A stretch of 53,712 nucleotides of DNA, from assembly GCA_002050235.1 (NCBI GenBank), contig MWST01000037.1, positions 1-53,712 on the forward strand. The letters are read 5' to 3'. The notes beneath the pieces were generated by a model, which saw only the letters and a program-made list of their open reading frames with translations, had not been told where the DNA came from and did no database searches. Positions within the stretch are counted from its first letter, which is position 1, and each line of letters starts with the position of its first letter. The translations under genes and the position numbers were made by a program. Source of the stretch: Polyangiaceae bacterium UTPRO1. Lineage in GTDB: Bacteria; Desulfobacterota; Binatia; UTPRO1. This document shows positions 53,045-53,712 of this stretch, piece after piece.

Positions 53045-53712
53045 CAGCCAGCTCCCGTGGTCACGGCGACCGGAAGACTCACGCGAAAGCGGGTCCAGCG
53101 TCCGGGCTCGCTCTCGACGCGCAGGAGGCCGCCGTGTTGCGCCACCAGATGGTGGCTCACGGAGAGCCCGAGGCCGGTGCCATCGTTCTTGGTCGTGAAG
53201 AACGGCGCAAAGATGCGTTCATGATCCTCGGGCTCGATCCCCGGTCCGCTGTCCTCGACGTCGACCGACAGATAGCGGCGATTTCGTTCCTGGCCGACTG
53301 CGCGGACGCGGAAGTCGGTCTCCATGCGGGTGGTGATCGCCAGCGTGCCGCGACGCTGCATCGCCTCGAGCGCATTCTTGACCAGGTTCAAGAATACCTG
53401 GCGTATTCGCGCCTCGTCCGCCCAGACGTCGGGCAAACTCGGGTCGAAGTTCAACCGCACCGTGAGGGCAGGGCCCGCTGCTGCGCGCTCGAGCGCCAGC
53501 ACGTCCTGCAGCACCCGGTGGATGTTGACGGCGCCGAGGCGGAGGCGCGGCGGTCGTGTGAGCTCGAGGAGCTGCTCGAGGAGCGCCGATACCCTATCGA
53601 CCTCGCGAGTGATGAGCGACGTGAAGCGGCGGCTTTCGGCATCGGCTGCGAGCGCGCCGGCGAGGAGCTGGGCGGCACCCTTGATGCCGCCGAGCGGATT
53701 CTTGATCTCGTG
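53044..53712 (-). CDS. ntrB: NtrB-like sensor histidine kinase (5' partial, cut by the window edge)
   Basis: The C-terminal 222 residues of a sensor kinase, open to the right edge. The first visible residues are the H-box HEIKNPLGGIKGAAQLL, containing the phospho-accepting His. The catalytic domain follows: N-box NLVKNALEAM, G1 VEDSGPGI, F-box PFFTTKNDG and G2 GTGLGLSV. It phosphorylates the regulator encoded immediately downstream with an ATGA overlap. The sensing domain lies outside the window, so its signal is unknown, but NtrB of the nitrogen system is the best match from context. Confidence 0.9.
   Translation of the reverse strand, partial: HEIKNPLGGIKGAAQLLAGALAADAESRRFTSLITREVDRVSALLEQLLELTRPPRLRLGAVNIHRVLQDVLALERAAAGPALTVRLNFDPSLPDVWADEARIRQVFLNLVKNALEAMQRRGTLAITTRMETDFRVRAVGQERNRRYLSVDVEDSGPGIEPEDHERIFAPFFTTKNDGTGLGLSVSHHLVAQHGGLLRVESEPGRWTRFRVSLPVAVTTGAG

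Overview
The window is GC-rich chromosomal DNA from a Gram-negative bacterium: it carries apolipoprotein N-acyltransferase (Lnt), several lipoprotein signals, outer-membrane proteins, a TolC-type exporter and type IV pilus machinery. The order pgpA-cinA-thpR-recA-pilT-recX-alaS-phoH-ybeY-lnt-prfB, a split methylmalonyl-CoA mutase, an NtrBC system and a secreted Thr-Pro-rich, Cys-patterned repeat protein fit an uncultured deltaproteobacteria-like lineage. Binatota is my best guess and Myxococcota is possible. This is inference from gene content, not from a marker tree.

Layout. 1-13486 (+): a dense housekeeping run in which most genes overlap or nearly touch (ATGA/GTGA junctions). It ends in prfB, which has the classical +1 programmed frameshift. 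13483-17137 (-): a tight luxE-luxC-class III aminotransferase operon, whose products could in principle activate an acid, reduce it to an aldehyde and aminate the aldehyde. 17058-19442: small envelope and TPR proteins and a FabI/FabL-like reductase. 19481-21232: a pocket of lower GC with a small HExxH protein, a basic coiled-coil/winged-helix-like protein with its own palindromic promoter, and about 0.6 kb of apparently non-coding DNA. 21233-25315: an OmpA-like barrel with a poly-proline tail, two convergent L,D-transpeptidases, a YjgR/DUF853 ATPase and a small protein. 25543-30800: M48 lipoprotein protease, tRNA-Ala(CGC), UDP-glucose pyrophosphorylase, DksA, a beta-propeller-like lipoprotein and an AhpD-like protein. 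30858-32965: hemerythrin protein, DsbA-like oxidoreductase and a DUF2007 protein. 33032-35075: both methylmalonyl-CoA mutase subunits. 35310-44042: response regulator, zinc alcohol dehydrogenase, MBL hydrolase, glycosyltransferase, geranylgeranyl-reductase-like flavoprotein, thiolase, HAD phosphatase, small membrane protein and DnaB. 44104-49612 (-): a CzcCBA-type heavy-metal RND exporter. 49509-50885 (-): a lower-GC glycosyltransferase whose tail overlaps the exporter adaptor gene. 51000-53712 (-): ntrB (cut by the window edge)-ntrC-thiE.

The points most worth following are the luxE-luxC-aminotransferase operon, the low-GC DNA-binding protein/minigluzincin pair with its promoter palindrome, the recA-pilT-recX arrangement, an orphan terminator between divergent genes at 25.4 kb, and the glycosyltransferase/exporter junction. 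Gene ends are firm. Some starts (recX, luxE, 18.1-18.6 kb) are uncertain and are flagged.
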